A DNA stretch of 64,000 nucleotides from Sinorhizobium sp. A49 (GCF_002002725.1 NZ_MUNW01000059.1:327675-391674), one strand, 5' to 3'; positions 17,447 through 28,704 are shown, counted from the first letter of the stretch. Made by a program: numbers and translations. Notes: generated by a model from the sequence alone, not told the origin.

Positions 17447-17902
17447 ATGGCATTGAGCATACGGGCGGCGACCGCCAGCGACGAAACGCACTGGCGCCGC
17501 CTGTGGGCCGGCTACGTCGCTTTCTCGGGCACGGAACTGGCGGAGGATATCATCAGACTGACCTGGGGCCGGCTGATCGATCCCGCTGCGCCGCTCTTTG
17601 CCCGGCTGGCGATCCTCGACGGGGAACCGGTCGGGTTCGCCATCTGCCAGGAGCAGCTGGCGACGTTCTTCCGACGGCCGATCTGTTACATCGAGGATCT
17701 CTATGTCGATCCGTCGGCGCGCGGGAAAGGCATCGCCAGCGCCATGATCGACGATCTGATCGCACTCTGCCAGGCGTCGGACTGGGACAGGCTCTATTGG
17801 TACACCGAACGCGACAATGCCGTGGCGCGCCGCCTCTACGACCGCTACTCGGCGACCGACGAACATGTGCGCTACAAGCTGAACTTCGGTACCTTCACCT
17901 GA
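17447..17902 (+). CDS. GNAT-family N-acetyltransferase
   Basis: A 151-residue GNAT protein with the acetyl-CoA pyrophosphate loop DLYVDPSARGKGIASAMI (Q/RxxGxG/A motif) and the C-terminal WYTERDNAVARRLYDRY motif. Sequence style matches small cytosolic acetyltransferases acting on amines or amino-acid derivatives. It sits 19 bases behind the aldo/keto reductase and is probably co-transcribed. Substrate unknown. Confidence 0.87.
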   Translation: MALSIRAATASDETHWRRLWAGYVAFSGTELAEDIIRLTWGRLIDPAAPLFARLAILDGEPVGFAICQEQLATFFRRPICYIEDLYVDPSARGKGIASAMIDDLIALCQASDWDRLYWYTERDNAVARRLYDRYSATDEHVRYKLNFGTFT

Positions 17903-17911
17903 AGGTCAGCC

Positions 17912-18802
17912 CTATCCGGCGTATCTGAAGAAGTCGATGAAGGCACGAAGCGCCGGGCGCATCTGCCGTCTGCTCGGATAATAGAGAAACGGCCCGGCAT
18001 AGGGCGCGCACCAGTCGTCGAGCACGCGGATCAGCTGCCCTTCGGCGATCGCCGTTTCGACCCGCGACAGGAAGAGGTAGGCAAGCCCTGCGCCCCCCAT
18101 CGCCGCCTTGATGATCGGCCTGTCTTCGCCGAGGATCAGCGGCCCTTCGACGGAAACCGTCAGCTCTTCGCCCGCATTCTCGAACTCCCACCGATAGAGC
18201 GTACCATTGGAAAAACGCCTCCGGATGCAGCGGTGGCCGACAAGGTCGCGCGGGTGCGAGGGACGGCCGAAACGCGCGAAATAATCGGGCGATGCGACAA
18301 CCGCGCTTTCGAGTTCCGGGCCGACCTTGACGGCGATCATGTCGGCCTCGAGGCTTTCGCCGAGCCGGATGCCGGCGTCGTATCCCTCCTGGACAATGTC
18401 CGTGAAACCGTCTTCGTTGGCGATCTCCAGCACGATGTCCGGGTAGCGATCGAGAAATTCGCCAAGCCGCGGCGCCAGAATAAGATCGGCGGCAAACCGC
18501 GGCGCGGTGATGCGCAGATTGCCGGCCGGGCTGTCACGCGTATCGGCCACGGCCTCTAGCGCGTGGGCGATCTCGTCGAGCGCCGGTGCCAGCCGCTCCA
18601 GCAGCCGTCGCCCCTCCTCGGTCGGCGCGACGCTGCGGGTGGTGCGCGCCAGAAGCCGGACGCCCAGGCTCGCCTCCAGACTGCCAACCGCATGGCTCAC
18701 CGCCGAAGGCGCGATTGCAAGCTCACGGGCGGCGCCCCGAAAACTGCCATGGGCGGCAACAGCGGCGAGAACGGCAAGTTGGGAAAGCTGGGTTCGATTC
18801 AT
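17912..18802 (-). CDS. LysR-family transcriptional regulator
   Basis: The 296-residue protein has an N-terminal winged helix ([43 protein letters not shown]) and the C-terminal LysR substrate-binding fold. ATG at 18802 (MNRTQLSQL) is chosen, although the frame is open for 97 codons upstream. It is divergent from an aldo/keto reductase gene 226 bases away, the usual arrangement for LysR control of a neighbouring enzyme gene. Confidence 0.9.
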   Translation of the reverse strand: MNRTQLSQLAVLAAVAAHGSFRGAARELAIAPSAVSHAVGSLEASLGVRLLARTTRSVAPTEEGRRLLERLAPALDEIAHALEAVADTRDSPAGNLRITAPRFAADLILAPRLGEFLDRYPDIVLEIANEDGFTDIVQEGYDAGIRLGESLEADMIAVKVGPELESAVVASPDYFARFGRPSHPRDLVGHRCIRRRFSNGTLYRWEFENAGEELTVSVEGPLILGEDRPIIKAAMGGAGLAYLFLSRVETAIAEGQLIRVLDDWCAPYAGPFLYYPSRRQMRPALRAFIDFFRYAG

Positions 18803-19028
18803 TGATCCAAATATTAGAACAGCCCGTGAGAATTGGCAGAGATTTTCACACGCACGCGCAAGCTCTATCCTCTCCCTATCGTCGCGGCCCCGCGGTACCG
18901 GGAAGAGCGGCATGCAGGAAACCGTTTCAAGCCGGCGATGCCACCCACCGACGATGCCTTTTGCTTCGATGCCGTCGCACGCCACCTGGCCCGTCCGCAT
19001 CGCCGCCCATCCCCCGAAAGGATATGAC

Positions 19029-20024
<996 letters not shown>

Positions 20025-20129
20025 ACGCGCATGCCCCGTCTCCTTGCCGAGGCGGGGCATCGTCCCATCGAATTTTCCGCCGAACGCACTACCTCTCCCA
20101 TCGAGACCAACAATTGCGGAGGAGCAGGA

Positions 20130-20489
20130 ATGTCCGACGAGCAGGCGATCAGCGCGGTGGTGCATCTCTATGTCGACGGCATGGCCTTTGCCAACGAGGG
20201 TGCGTTGCGCAAGGCGTTTCACCCGGATGCGGCGATCATCGGCAATTACAGAGGCGCGCTCGAATGGATGACGCGCGACGGCTTCATCAAGGCGGTGCTG
20301 GACCAGGGAGCTGCGCCGCCCGGCACCCAGCCGCAGATGGACGTGGAGATGACCGACATTGCCGGCGATGCGGCAACGGTCAAGGTGATCGACAGCTTCG
20401 CCGGCGAACGCTTCTCCGACTATCTGTCGCTGGTCAAGATCGACGGGCGTTGGGTCATCGTCAACAAGATCTATCACCTTCACGCCTGA
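20130..20489 (+). CDS. NTF2-like / putative lumazine-binding family protein
   Basis: A 119-residue protein with the cone-shaped NTF2-like fold pattern: VVHLYVDGMAFANEGALRKAFHPDAAIIG, then VKVIDSFAGERFSDYLSLVKIDGRWVIVNKIYH. This arrangement matches the Lumazine_bd_2/SnoaL-like group. ATG at 20130 follows GGAGGAGCAGG, an excellent ribosome site. It follows the aldo/keto reductase by 105 bases and is capped by a terminator. Function is unknown; relatives bind or isomerise small ligands. Confidence 0.78.
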   Translation: MSDEQAISAVVHLYVDGMAFANEGALRKAFHPDAAIIGNYRGALEWMTRDGFIKAVLDQGAAPPGTQPQMDVEMTDIAGDAATVKVIDSFAGERFSDYLSLVKIDGRWVIVNKIYHLHA

Positions 20490-20546
20490 CGAGCGGATCG
20501 CGCGCAGGCTTTGAGCCGATGCCGCGCTTTACGGACGGCATATGAA

Positions 20547-20572
20547 AAAGGCCGCTGCGAGCAGCGGCCTTT
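20547..20572. terminator. Bidirectional Rho-independent terminator
   Basis: AAAGGCCGCTG at 20547-20557 pairs with CAGCGGCCTTT at 20562-20572 around a CGAG loop. A-rich sequence precedes it, which becomes a U-tract for transcripts from the minus-strand pheT. It lies between the convergent NTF2-like gene and pheT. Confidence 0.8.
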
Positions 20573-20597
20573 GCAATGATCATCGAACGAGCCGTTT

Positions 20598-23024
20598 TCA
20601 GGCGCGCAACACGCCGCCGGTCGTCTTGGTGACGTTGGCGACGATCTTGGCCGTCAGCGCCTCGAAATCCTCGTCGGTCAGCGTTCGCTCGACAGGCTGG
20701 ATCGTTACTTCGATGGCGATCGACTTCTTGCCTTCGCCGAGCGACGCCCCCTCGAACACGTCGAAGACGCTGACGCCGGTCACCAGCTTGCGGTCGGCAC
20801 CGGAGGCCGCGCGCAGGATGGCGCCTGCCTCCACGCCCTTGTCGACGACGAAGGCGAAGTCGCGCTTGACGGCCTGGAAGGGCGAAAGATCGAGCGCCGG
20901 CTTGGTGCGGGTCGCCTTCTTCTTTGGTTCCGGCATGGCGTCGACATAGATCTCGAAGCCGCAGAGCGCGCCGGAAACGTCGAGCGCCTCGAGCGTCTTC
21001 GGGTGGAACTCACCGAAGGTGCCGAGCACGATCTTCGGGCCGAGCTTGATCGTGCCGGAGCGGCCGGGATGATACCAGGCGGGGCCACCGGCTTCGAACT
21101 GGACATTGCCCATCGGCACGCCGCAAGCTTCCAAGACGGCGATCGCATCGGCCTTGGCGTCGAAGACGTCGACCGGCTTTCCACCGCCCTTGGCGGCATT
21201 CGACCAGAGACGACCGGCGCCGTTGAGCGATGCGGTGCCACGGCGCACGCCACCGGCGACGCGGCGCTGCTGGTCCGGGCCGTCGCCCTCATAGGTGCCG
21301 GAGACTTCGAAGAGCGCGACGTCGCCAAAGCCCTTGTCGGCATTGCGCTGCGCCGCCGACAGGAGACCAGGCAACAGCGACGGACGCATATCGGACATAT
21401 CGGCCGCAATCGGGTTGGCAAGCTTCAGGGCCGGCGAACCGCCGCCGAAGAGCCTAGCCTGATCCTCGGAGATGAACGACCAGGTGACGGCTTCCAGCAT
21501 GCCGCGGCTCGCAAGCGAGCGCTTGGCAAGGCGGGTGCGGATCTGCAGCGTCGTCAGGATCTTGCCGTTGACGGTGCCATGGCTCGGCAGGGGGGCTGCG
21601 ACGATGTTGTCGACGCCGTGGATGCGCATGACCTCTTCGACCAGATCGGCCTTGCCGTCGACGTCAGGGCGCCAGGACGGAACCGAGACGTTGACGCGCT
21701 CGCCCGATCCCTCGACGCTAAAGCCAAGCTTCGTCAGGATCGTCACACTCTCTTCAGACGACACTTCGAGGCCCGTCAGGCGCTTGACCTCGGACATCGG
21801 GAAGTCGACGATCTTCGCGGTATAGCCCGCATAGCCGACGACCTCGGCCTTGGCGGGCTTGCCGCCGCAGAGTTCGACAACCAACTCGGTGGTGCGCTCG
21901 AGACCGGGCACCATGTATTCCGGGTCGACACCACGCTCGAAGCGGTAGCGCGCATCGGTGATGATGCCGAGCGTGCGGCCGGACTTGGCGATGTTCATCG
22001 GATCCCAGAGCGCCGATTCAATCAGGACGTCGGTGGTGTTCTCATCGCAGCCGGAGTGTTCGCCGCCCATGATGCCGCCGATCGACTCGATGCCCTTTTC
22101 GTCTGATATGACGACGTTGTTCGGGCCGAGCTTGTATTCGCGCTGGTCGAGCGCAAGCACGGTCTCGCCGTCCTTGGCACGTCGCACAGTCAGGTTGCCC
22201 TGGACCTTGGCCGCGTCGAAGACGTGCATCGGCCGGCCCTGGTCGAAGGTCATGTAGTTGGTGATGTCGACCAGCGCGTTGATCGGACGCAGACCGATCG
22301 ACAGCAGCCGCTGCTGCATCCACTTCGGCGACGGACCGTTCTTGACGCCGCGCACCAGCCTGAGGCCGAAGCCCGGGCAAAGGTGGCGGTCGTCGCCAAG
22401 GTCGATCGTCAGCTTGGTCGTCGTTTCGCCTTCGACGGCAAGGGCCGGTGCCGGGCGGGCCTTCAGCGTACCGAGGCCGGAGGCGGCAAGGTCGCGGGCG
22501 ATGCCGTAGACGCTGGTGCAATCCGGGCGGTTCGGCGTCAGGTTGATCTCGATCATCGGATCGTCGAGGCCGGCATAGGCGGCGTAGCTCGTGCCGACGG
22601 GCGCATCAACGGGCAGATCGATGATGCCGTTATGGTCGTCGGAGATCTCCAGCTCTTTTTCCGAGCACATCATGCCGTGGCTTTCGACGCCGCGGATGTT
22701 GCCGACGGAGAGCGTGACGTCGATGCCCGGGACGTATGTGCCGGCCGCCGCGAAGGCGCCGACCAGACCGGTACGCGCGTTCGGCGCGCCGCAGACGACC
22801 TGAACCGGTGCACCCGTTCCCGTATCGACCATCAGCACCCGGAGCTTGTCGGCATTCGGATGCTGCTCGGCGGAAACGACCTTGGCGATGACGAACGGCT
22901 TGAAGGCGGCCTTGTCGTCGACCTCTTCGACCTCGAGCCCGATCATCGTCAGGCGCGCGCAGATCTCTTCCAGCGAAGCGTCGGTTTCAAGGTGGTCCTT
23001 GAGCCAGGAAAGCGTGAATTTCAT
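20598..23024 (-). CDS. pheT: Phenylalanine--tRNA ligase beta subunit
   Basis: The 808-residue protein has all expected domains: an N-terminal EMAP/tRNA-binding OB-fold ([27 protein letters not shown]), the B3/B4 editing domain, the B5 domain, the catalytic-like core and a C-terminal ferredoxin-fold anticodon-binding domain ([21 protein letters not shown]). It forms the alpha2-beta2 enzyme with PheS, charging tRNA-Phe and hydrolysing mischarged Tyr-tRNA-Phe. It starts 29 bases after pheS, the standard operon order. Confidence 0.97.
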   Translation of the reverse strand: MKFTLSWLKDHLETDASLEEICARLTMIGLEVEEVDDKAAFKPFVIAKVVSAEQHPNADKLRVLMVDTGTGAPVQVVCGAPNARTGLVGAFAAAGTYVPGIDVTLSVGNIRGVESHGMMCSEKELEISDDHNGIIDLPVDAPVGTSYAAYAGLDDPMIEINLTPNRPDCTSVYGIARDLAASGLGTLKARPAPALAVEGETTTKLTIDLGDDRHLCPGFGLRLVRGVKNGPSPKWMQQRLLSIGLRPINALVDITNYMTFDQGRPMHVFDAAKVQGNLTVRRAKDGETVLALDQREYKLGPNNVVISDEKGIESIGGIMGGEHSGCDENTTDVLIESALWDPMNIAKSGRTLGIITDARYRFERGVDPEYMVPGLERTTELVVELCGGKPAKAEVVGYAGYTAKIVDFPMSEVKRLTGLEVSSEESVTILTKLGFSVEGSGERVNVSVPSWRPDVDGKADLVEEVMRIHGVDNIVAAPLPSHGTVNGKILTTLQIRTRLAKRSLASRGMLEAVTWSFISEDQARLFGGGSPALKLANPIAADMSDMRPSLLPGLLSAAQRNADKGFGDVALFEVSGTYEGDGPDQQRRVAGGVRRGTASLNGAGRLWSNAAKGGGKPVDVFDAKADAIAVLEACGVPMGNVQFEAGGPAWYHPGRSGTIKLGPKIVLGTFGEFHPKTLEALDVSGALCGFEIYVDAMPEPKKKATRTKPALDLSPFQAVKRDFAFVVDKGVEAGAILRAASGADRKLVTGVSVFDVFEGASLGEGKKSIAIEVTIQPVERTLTDEDFEALTAKIVANVTKTTGGVLRA

Positions 23025-23053
23025 GTTTTCACCTGTGTCCTAATTTTGCGCGA

Positions 23054-24136
23054 TCACGCCGAAAGGCCGCCGAACAACGTCGGCATGTCGAGCGGGCGGA
23101 AGCCGTAATGATTCATCCAGCGGACATCGGCGTTGAAGAAGTCACGCAGGTCCGGCATGCCGTATTTCAGCATGGCGATGCGGTCGAGGCCCATGCCCCA
23201 GGCAAAACCCTGGTACTCGTCCGGATCGAGGCCGCCGGAGCGCAGCACGTTCGGGTGAACCATGCCGCAGCCGAGGATCTCCATCCAGTCGGTGCCTTCG
23301 CCGAACTTGACGATCGGGCCGGAGCGGTCGCACTGGATGTCGACTTCGAAGGACGGCTCGGTGAACGGGAAGAACGATGGGCGGAAGCGCATCGTCACCT
23401 GGTCGACCTCGAAGAAGGCCTTGCAGAACTCTTCCAGCACCCAGCGCATGTTGGCAACGTTCGCCGACTTGTCGACGACAAGGCCTTCGACCTGATGGAA
23501 CATCGGCGAGTGGGTGGCGTCGGAATCCTGGCGATAGGTCTTGCCGGGGATGATGATGCGGATCGGCGGGTCCTGCGCTTCCATCGTGCGGATCTGCACC
23601 GGCGAGGTGTGCGTGCGCAGCACCTTGCGCTCGCCCTTGTCGTCTTCATTGAAGAAGAAGGTGTCGTGCATCTCGCGGGCCGGGTGGCCCTCCGGGAAGT
23701 TCAGTGCAGTGAAGTTGTAGTAATCGGTCTCGATATCTGGACCTTCGGCGATCGAGAAGCCCATGTCGCCGAAGATCGCGGTGATTTCGTCGACGATCTG
23801 GCTGATCGGATGGATCCGCCCACGCTCGGCCGGCGACGAGCGCACCGGCAGGCTGATATCGACGGTTTCGCGGGCAAGGCGCTCGGCGATCGCCAGGTCC
23901 TTCAGCGCCGACTTGCGGGCGGTAATCGCGTCTGCGACCGTGGTCTTCAGCGCATTGATCTGGGCGCCACGGGTCTGGCGTTCTTCCGGCGTCATCGTGC
24001 CGAGCGTCTTCAGGAGCTCGGAGATCGAGCCCTTCTTGCCGAGCGCGCCAACGCGCACCGCCTCGATCGATCCCTCGTCGCCGGCGGCGTCGATGTCCGC
24101 CAGCAGTGTCCGTTCCAGTGTTTCCAGTTCGCTCAT
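23054..24136 (-). CDS. pheS: Phenylalanine--tRNA ligase alpha subunit
   Basis: The 360-residue protein begins with a coiled-coil arm and then has the class II synthetase core. Motif 2 is visible around [11 protein letters not shown] and [24 protein letters not shown], and motif 3 in [17 protein letters not shown]. It binds ATP and phenylalanine and catalyses aminoacylation together with PheT. Length and motifs are those of bacterial PheS. No attenuator or T-box was recognised in the 54-bp gap upstream. Confidence 0.97.
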   Translation of the reverse strand: MSELETLERTLLADIDAAGDEGSIEAVRVGALGKKGSISELLKTLGTMTPEERQTRGAQINALKTTVADAITARKSALKDLAIAERLARETVDISLPVRSSPAERGRIHPISQIVDEITAIFGDMGFSIAEGPDIETDYYNFTALNFPEGHPAREMHDTFFFNEDDKGERKVLRTHTSPVQIRTMEAQDPPIRIIIPGKTYRQDSDATHSPMFHQVEGLVVDKSANVANMRWVLEEFCKAFFEVDQVTMRFRPSFFPFTEPSFEVDIQCDRSGPIVKFGEGTDWMEILGCGMVHPNVLRSGGLDPDEYQGFAWGMGLDRIAMLKYGMPDLRDFFNADVRWMNHYGFRPLDMPTLFGGLSA

Positions 24137-24190
24137 TCTGTCCTGCCTCGATGCGGGAATGGGTTCGGTTCTATGTCGTTGTCTTCAGGA

Positions 24191-25012
24191 TTATGATTGC
24201 GTCGCACTCGTCAGGTAGTCCGTCGCGGCCACGAAGCGCACGAGGTCCTGGCCGTTCTGGATGCGCAGGAGGAAGCGCGCCAGCGGCAGCAGTCGCGCGA
24301 AAAACGGCATGATCTGCGAGAGAGCGACCGCCGTTTCCGCCGGTGCGGCAAGCTTCCAGGCGGCAAAGGCGCGGTCCGGGGTTTCCGGCTTCAGCGCGCG
24401 GCTTGCGATCTGCAGGAACAAGAGCCAGACATCGCGCGCCTGTGCCATTGCGAGCGGCATGACCGCCGCCGGCTCTTCCTCGAAATCGAGGAAGCAGAAC
24501 GCGCCGTCGTCGATGATGAAATCACGCGGATGCGGACGGCCGTGGCAGAGGCCTGCGGCGTGCAGCCGGCCGAGTTCGGCAGCACAGCGCACCAGGAGCG
24601 CATCGTGGCCATCGGCGTCCTTGTCGCGCAAGGCGCCCATCTGCTTGCTGACCGGCAGGCCGAGATGCGACAGCACCAGCGCCGTCGTGCCGCGATAGAG
24701 GATTTGCGGCGTCTTGAAGCCGGCGGCGGAGAAAGCGTTGATCTGCCGGACCTCGCGGTCGAGCATGCCCTGCGGATCGAGAAGTGGGGCCGGACGAAGA
24801 ATGGTGACGCCGGTCAGCCGAGAGGCGAGCCACTGCAGGCGTTGGCCGATACGGGCCCCGAGGCGCTGGTAACGCTTGATCCAGACGACGCGATTCTTGA
24901 GCTGGCAGTGCTCGACACGGGACGATCCGCCGGCAAGTGCTGCCAGCAGAGCCGCCATGTCGTGGTCGTCAAGCTGCGGAACCGCAAGCGGCCCTCTTCG
25001 ATCGTCGTGCAC
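24191..25012 (-). CDS. Kinase-like protein (Kdo-kinase/RIO/Bud32 superfamily)
   Basis: A 273-residue protein between rplT and pheS. The segment LCHGRPHPRDFIIDDGAFCFLDFEEEP resembles the catalytic loop (HGxxxxxD) and metal-binding DFE of protein-kinase-like folds such as InaA/WaaP and RIO/Bud32. An upstream region with REVRQINAFSAAGFKTPQILYRG fits the N-lobe of such kinases. The GTG start at 25012 is 22 bases from the rplT terminator, so expression depends on readthrough or an internal promoter. The target could be a lipid A-linked sugar or a protein. I do not recognise a specific gene name. Confidence 0.55.
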   Translation of the reverse strand: MHDDRRGPLAVPQLDDHDMAALLAALAGGSSRVEHCQLKNRVVWIKRYQRLGARIGQRLQWLASRLTGVTILRPAPLLDPQGMLDREVRQINAFSAAGFKTPQILYRGTTALVLSHLGLPVSKQMGALRDKDADGHDALLVRCAAELGRLHAAGLCHGRPHPRDFIIDDGAFCFLDFEEEPAAVMPLAMAQARDVWLLFLQIASRALKPETPDRAFAAWKLAAPAETAVALSQIMPFFARLLPLARFLLRIQNGQDLVRFVAATDYLTSATQS

Positions 25013-25033
25013 TTTCGTCTCGCAAAATAAGAA

Positions 25034-25064
25034 AAACCCGCGCTAGCCCTGCCAGCGCGGGTTT
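25034..25064 (-). terminator. Rho-independent terminator of rpmI-rplT
   Basis: AAACCCGCGCT at 25034-25044 pairs with AGCGCGGGTTT at 25054-25064 around a 9-base loop. On the minus strand a T-rich run follows the stem, so it ends transcription from rplT, 40 bases past its stop. Confidence 0.85.
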
Positions 25065-25103
25065 CCCAACAAAATTCAAGAACGGTTTTGGGAAAACGCT
25101 GGC

Positions 25104-25508
25104 TTAACGAACAGCGGTTTCAAACTCGTTGGTCGTGCCGGCTTCCTTGAGGTAGGCAAGTGCCTTCTTGGAAGCTTCGACGAGGGCGCCGAATGCTGCC
25201 GGCTCATGGATAGCCATGTCGGAGAGAACCTTGCGGTCGACTTCGATGCCAGCCTTGTTCAGGCCGTCGATGAAGCGGCCGTAGGTCAGGCCGAATTCGC
25301 GGACGGCAGCGTTGATGCGCTGGATCCAGAGAGCGCGGAAGTTGCGCTTGTTGACCTTGCGGTCGCGGTAAGCGAACTGCTTGGAACGATCAACCGCAGC
25401 CTTTGCAGCGCGGATGGTGTTCTTGCGGCGGCCGTAGAAGCCCTTGGCTGCCTTGAGTGTCTTCTTGTGCTTGGCGTGAGCGGTTACGCCGCGTTTTACA
25501 CGTGCCAT
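25104..25508 (-). CDS. rplT: 50S ribosomal protein L20
   Basis: The 134-residue basic protein starts [30 protein letters not shown] and contains [23 protein letters not shown], diagnostic of L20. It binds 23S rRNA early in 50S assembly. It lies 39 bases downstream of rpmI, as usual. In many bacteria infC is directly upstream of rpmI; here infC is about 5.4 kb away. Confidence 0.98.
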   Translation of the reverse strand: MARVKRGVTAHAKHKKTLKAAKGFYGRRKNTIRAAKAAVDRSKQFAYRDRKVNKRNFRALWIQRINAAVREFGLTYGRFIDGLNKAGIEVDRKVLSDMAIHEPAAFGALVEASKKALAYLKEAGTTNEFETAVR

Positions 25509-25547
25509 GTCATGATCTCCTTAACGTGTCCAAAATGCCTGAAAGTC

Positions 25548-25751
25548 TTAGAGACCGTTGGGCAGGTAGTTCTTGATGACCTTCTTGCCATCGGGCTCCG
25601 CGAGAACCATGGTTCCACGTGCGTCGCGGATGAACTTGTTGGAACGCTTGATCATGCCGTGGCGCTTGCCAGCAGCAGCTGCACGAACCTTGCCGGTAGC
25701 GGTGATCTTGAACCGCTTCTTGGCAGACGATTTCGTCTTCATCTTGGGCAT
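25548..25751 (-). CDS. rpmI: 50S ribosomal protein L35
   Basis: The 67-residue basic protein, [20 protein letters not shown] with [16 protein letters not shown] C-terminal part, is ribosomal protein L35. It is co-transcribed with rplT. The 171-bp gap upstream to the sensor kinase gene should hold the promoter; I see no clear leader structure there. Confidence 0.97.
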   Translation of the reverse strand: MPKMKTKSSAKKRFKITATGKVRAAAAGKRHGMIKRSNKFIRDARGTMVLAEPDGKKVIKNYLPNGL

Positions 25752-25922
25752 TTTGCTACTCCATTTTCTTAAGAATTCGAAACGGACAGACGAGGTCCAT
25801 TTCCAGCGTTAAGAACGGCCACGGCATGCCCTGCCGGACCGTTCGGACGGGGGCTTATACCCGGACATCCCCGAAAGCGCAACTGCGGAATCGAAGAAGC
25901 GCTGCAGAAGCGACAGGCCGCA

Positions 25923-27290
25923 TCAAACCGGATCGCGCAGACGCTTGCGCCCGCCCGCCGCTTCGAAGGTCATCGCCGCCTCCAGCCCGCCGAGTGGCGA
26001 CTGCCCAAGCGTCAGCGTCGCGCCATAGGCATCGGCGATATCGGCGCTGATGGCAAGGCCGAGCCCGGTGCCGGGCACCTGCCCCGCTTCGCCATCCACG
26101 ACACGACCGCCGCGCTGCATCACCCTTTCGCGATCACCGTCGGCGATACCAGGTCCGTCGTCGCCGACGACGATGTGCAATCGATCGTCGTTGCGCGCCG
26201 CGGAAACGCGGATGCGCGAACGCGCCCACTTGGCGGCATTGTCGAGCAGGTTGCCAAGGCATTCCGCCAGGTCGGCCGGATCCATATCGAGAGACAGATC
26301 AGGATCGATCAACACCTCCCAAACGATGCCGCGCTCGGCTGTGACCGGCCGCAACACGCTGACGAGCTTGCCCGCCATGCTGGCGACCGACGTGGTCGCC
26401 ATGCGCTCGACGCCCATGCGGGCGGCCTGCAGCTGCCGGTCGGCACGCTGGCGCACGAGATCGACCTGTTGCAAGGCCAGCTGGCGTTCGTTGTCGGGCA
26501 GGCTTTCGGCTAGCTGGGCAAGCACGGTCAACGGCGTCTTCAGGCCATGGGCGAGATCGCTGGCGCGGGCACGCGCACGCTCGACCGCCGTCTCGCGCTC
26601 GGCCAGAAGCAGGTTGATCTCGTTGACAACGGGCCCGACCTCGCTCGGGCCCGCCGAACCGAAGTCCCTTTCGCTGCCGGCGCGCACGAGTGCTGCCCGC
26701 TCTCGCAGCCTCCGCAGCGGCGCAAGGCCGAGTGCACCCTGCAGGAAAGCAGCTCCGGCGAGCACGGCGGCGGTCGCGAGCAACATCAGACGCATCCGCC
26801 CGTGAAATGAGGCGAGCGCATCGTCGAGTTCCTGGCGACCAAATCCGGCCTGAACGGAAAAGCGCTCGGCTTTGGGACCATCGCCGAGAGCCAGCGTCTG
26901 GGTATGAACAAGCATCGGCGCGCCGTCAGGACCTTCGAGTTCCACAAAGCCTTCGTAATGGCCGGCGGAGGGCATCTTGGTATCGATGACCGTATCCCAA
27001 AGGGAGCGGGATCGGATGGAGGTACCGGTCTGCGGCGTGAGCTGCCAGTAGCGGCCGCCGGCCGGCAGCGAAAAACGCGGATCCGCCGGCTCACGCGGCA
27101 AAGCGAGTTCGCCGTCCCTGACGACCACCTGGGCGGCAATCGTATCGATGGTTGTCATCATTTCCGCGCGGTAGCGGCCGACGACATAATCGGTAAAAAG
27201 GCGCGAGAGCGAGAACCAGACCACCAGCAGCACCACGCCGACGGCAATCAGTGCGCCGATCGCCAGTCGCAGCCGAAGCGAACGGATCAT
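25923..27290 (-). CDS. Sensor histidine kinase, PhoQ-like
   Basis: The 455-residue kinase has two membrane helices (about 8-28 and 167-187) flanking a periplasmic domain of roughly 140 residues, then a HAMP-like linker. The H-box DLAHGLKTPLTVL places the phosphorylated His near 248. The ATPase domain shows the N box LGNLLDNAAKWARS, G1 DDGPGIAD and G2 GTGLGLAI. The H-box style (LKTPLT) resembles PhoQ-type kinases. Its ATG overlaps the stop of the response regulator (ATGA), so the two are coupled. The signal is unknown, but the operon encodes two acidic secreted proteins. Confidence 0.92.
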   Translation of the reverse strand: MIRSLRLRLAIGALIAVGVVLLVVWFSLSRLFTDYVVGRYRAEMMTTIDTIAAQVVVRDGELALPREPADPRFSLPAGGRYWQLTPQTGTSIRSRSLWDTVIDTKMPSAGHYEGFVELEGPDGAPMLVHTQTLALGDGPKAERFSVQAGFGRQELDDALASFHGRMRLMLLATAAVLAGAAFLQGALGLAPLRRLRERAALVRAGSERDFGSAGPSEVGPVVNEINLLLAERETAVERARARASDLAHGLKTPLTVLAQLAESLPDNERQLALQQVDLVRQRADRQLQAARMGVERMATTSVASMAGKLVSVLRPVTAERGIVWEVLIDPDLSLDMDPADLAECLGNLLDNAAKWARSRIRVSAARNDDRLHIVVGDDGPGIADGDRERVMQRGGRVVDGEAGQVPGTGLGLAISADIADAYGATLTLGQSPLGGLEAAMTFEAAGGRKRLRDPV

Positions 27291-27952
27291 CTGCCGTCGT
27301 CCGGCAGCAGGTAACCGAAGCCGCGCCGCGTCTCGATCGCCGAACTCTCGGTCTTCTTGCGCAGCCTCGCGATCATCGCCTCGACCGCATTCTTGGCTGC
27401 GTCGTCCTCTCGACCCTGCACATGACTTGCCAGTTCGAGCTGCGTCAAAACCTGGCCCTTGCGCTCCATGAACAGCGCGATCATGCGGTACTCGAGCGGG
27501 CTCAACTCCAGAACCTGACCGTCGAATGTGACCCGGCGCGTCGTTTCATCAAGGGTGAAGCGCCCGGCGGAGCGCACGGACTGCAGCCGCGGACCGCCGC
27601 GTCTGAGCAGCGCACGCAATCTCGCGACCAGTTCTTCGGCCCGAAACGGCTTTGGCAGATAGTCGTCGGCCCCGGCGTCGAAACCGTCGACCCGCTCCAT
27701 CCAGGAGCCGCGCGCCGTCAGCACCAGCACTGGCGTTTCCAGCCCTGCCTTGCGCCAGCGCTTGAGGATCGACAGGCCATCCATACCGGGCAGGCCCAGA
27801 TCGAGAATGATCGCGGCATAGGTGCCGTTTTCGCCTTGCTCCCACACGTCGGGACCGTTGCCCAGCGTATCGACGCCGTAACCTTCGGCCTCCAGCTTCG
27901 TCACCACATGGGTGGCGATGTTGTGATCGTCCTCCGCCAGAAGAATACGCAT
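27287..27952 (-). CDS. OmpR/PhoP-family response regulator
   Basis: The 221-residue protein has a receiver domain with acidic pocket Asp8/Asp9, phosphoacceptor Asp51 (AAIILDLGLPGMDG), Thr79 and Lys101 (YLPKPF). The C-terminal winged helix contains LSPLEYRMIALFMERKGQVLT and ETRRGFGYLL. Such regulators bind direct repeats about 11 bp apart as tandem dimers. A matching direct repeat occurs at 29424-29443 upstream of the first acidic-protein gene. It is eight bases downstream of the PepSY gene. Confidence 0.94.
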   Translation of the reverse strand: MRILLAEDDHNIATHVVTKLEAEGYGVDTLGNGPDVWEQGENGTYAAIILDLGLPGMDGLSILKRWRKAGLETPVLVLTARGSWMERVDGFDAGADDYLPKPFRAEELVARLRALLRRGGPRLQSVRSAGRFTLDETTRRVTFDGQVLELSPLEYRMIALFMERKGQVLTQLELASHVQGREDDAAKNAVEAMIARLRKKTESSAIETRRGFGYLLPDDGR

Positions 27953-27959
27953 TCTGTCC

Positions 27960-28469
27960 TCAGAATCCGAATATGTTCATGAATTTGCCCGTGCGCGCAT
28001 TGATTCGCAGATTTCGGATGGTGCCCTGCCGGTCGCGCGTGCGCAGCCGGTAGACTTCGCCATTGTTCCTCAGATCCACAGCGATGACCGCACCATATTT
28101 GTCTTCGTCGACGAGCCGCAGCACATCCTTCAGCGCCAGGATGCGCCCCTTCTCGACACCATCGCGAGCCCGCTCCTGATCGCTGCGCCGACCGCTGCCG
28201 GAATTGCCGTCGTCGTCAGCGTCGTCCTTGTCGCCGCCGCCGCCAGGCCCGCTGTTGTCGTCGTCGTCATCGCCGCCGCCGCGACCGCTGCGGTCATCGT
28301 CGGAATCATCGCCGCCGTGTCCGCCGGAACCCCTGCTGCCGCTGCCGCTGTTGTCGTCATCATCGCGGCCGTCCTTGGCAAAGGCAGAAATGCCTCCCAC
28401 CTGCGGCGCAAGCGACAGCAGCAACGAGCAGCAGACCATCGCAATCAGATTTCGTCGCGTCATCGGCAT
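27960..28469 (-). CDS. Secreted Asp/Gly-rich protein with PepSY-like C terminus
   Basis: A 169-residue protein with an N-terminal signal peptide (TRRNLIAMVCCSLLLSLAPQVGG, cleavage probably after AFA), an acidic low-complexity region dominated by Asp, Gly and Ser (about residues 33-95), and a C-terminal PepSY-like domain (RILALKDVLRLVDEDKYGAVIAVDLRNNGE... VYRLRTRDRQG). PepSY domains are found beside two-component systems and in peptidase inhibitors. The protein should be periplasmic. ATG at 28469 is chosen; GTG at 28487 is an alternative. It precedes the response regulator by eight bases and is probably the sensor's accessory or output. Confidence 0.8.
   Translation of the reverse strand: MPMTRRNLIAMVCCSLLLSLAPQVGGISAFAKDGRDDDDNSGSGSRGSGGHGGDDSDDDRSGRGGGDDDDDNSGPGGGGDKDDADDDGNSGSGRRSDQERARDGVEKGRILALKDVLRLVDEDKYGAVIAVDLRNNGEVYRLRTRDRQGTIRNLRINARTGKFMNIFGF
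28205..28378. repeat. Low-complexity Asp/Gly codon tract
   Basis: This stretch is made of near-repeats of Asp, Gly and Ser codons (GAC/GAT, GGC and TCC/AGC in the coding sense) within the PepSY-type gene. It is part of the coding sequence, not an independent element, and is prone to slippage and alignment artefacts. Confidence 0.6.
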
Positions 28470-28662
28470 GGTTTCGTCCAGTTCCACATTTTCAAGCCTT
28501 GCGAAAAGCGCCGCGCCCTTCCCGACATCGTCCGGCGTCCCTTAACCTCAAGGCGCATTCCCCCCATGCGCTTGTCAAATCCCCTCGCTCATCAGGCCTC
28601 AGACTGATCCCCTGTGCTGCCGAGCGCAAGAGGCCCGGTGCCTGGAGCCAGACATGGAAAAG

Positions 28663-28704
28663 CGCTTGACCCCCTGCGTCGGTTCCGGCGCAGGGGGTCA
28701 AGCG
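28663..28704 (-). terminator. Strong hairpin terminator after the acidic-protein gene
   Basis: A perfect 16-bp stem (CGCTTGACCCCCTGCG at 28663-28678 with its complement at 28689-28704) closes a 10-base loop. On the minus strand CTTTT follows the stem, so it can terminate transcription coming from the acidic-protein gene. This separates that gene from the PepSY/two-component genes. A palindromic repeat is the alternative reading. Confidence 0.6.

Noticed and set aside
18507..19028. Upstream extension of the second aldo/keto reductase
   Set aside because: It runs through the divergent LysR gene; the AKR fold begins at MKTRKLG (19029).
21003..22106. Antisense frame inside pheT
   Set aside because: Shadow of pheT with no ribosome site or family match.
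23108..24196. Antisense frame inside pheS
   Set aside because: Shadow of pheS, same reasoning.
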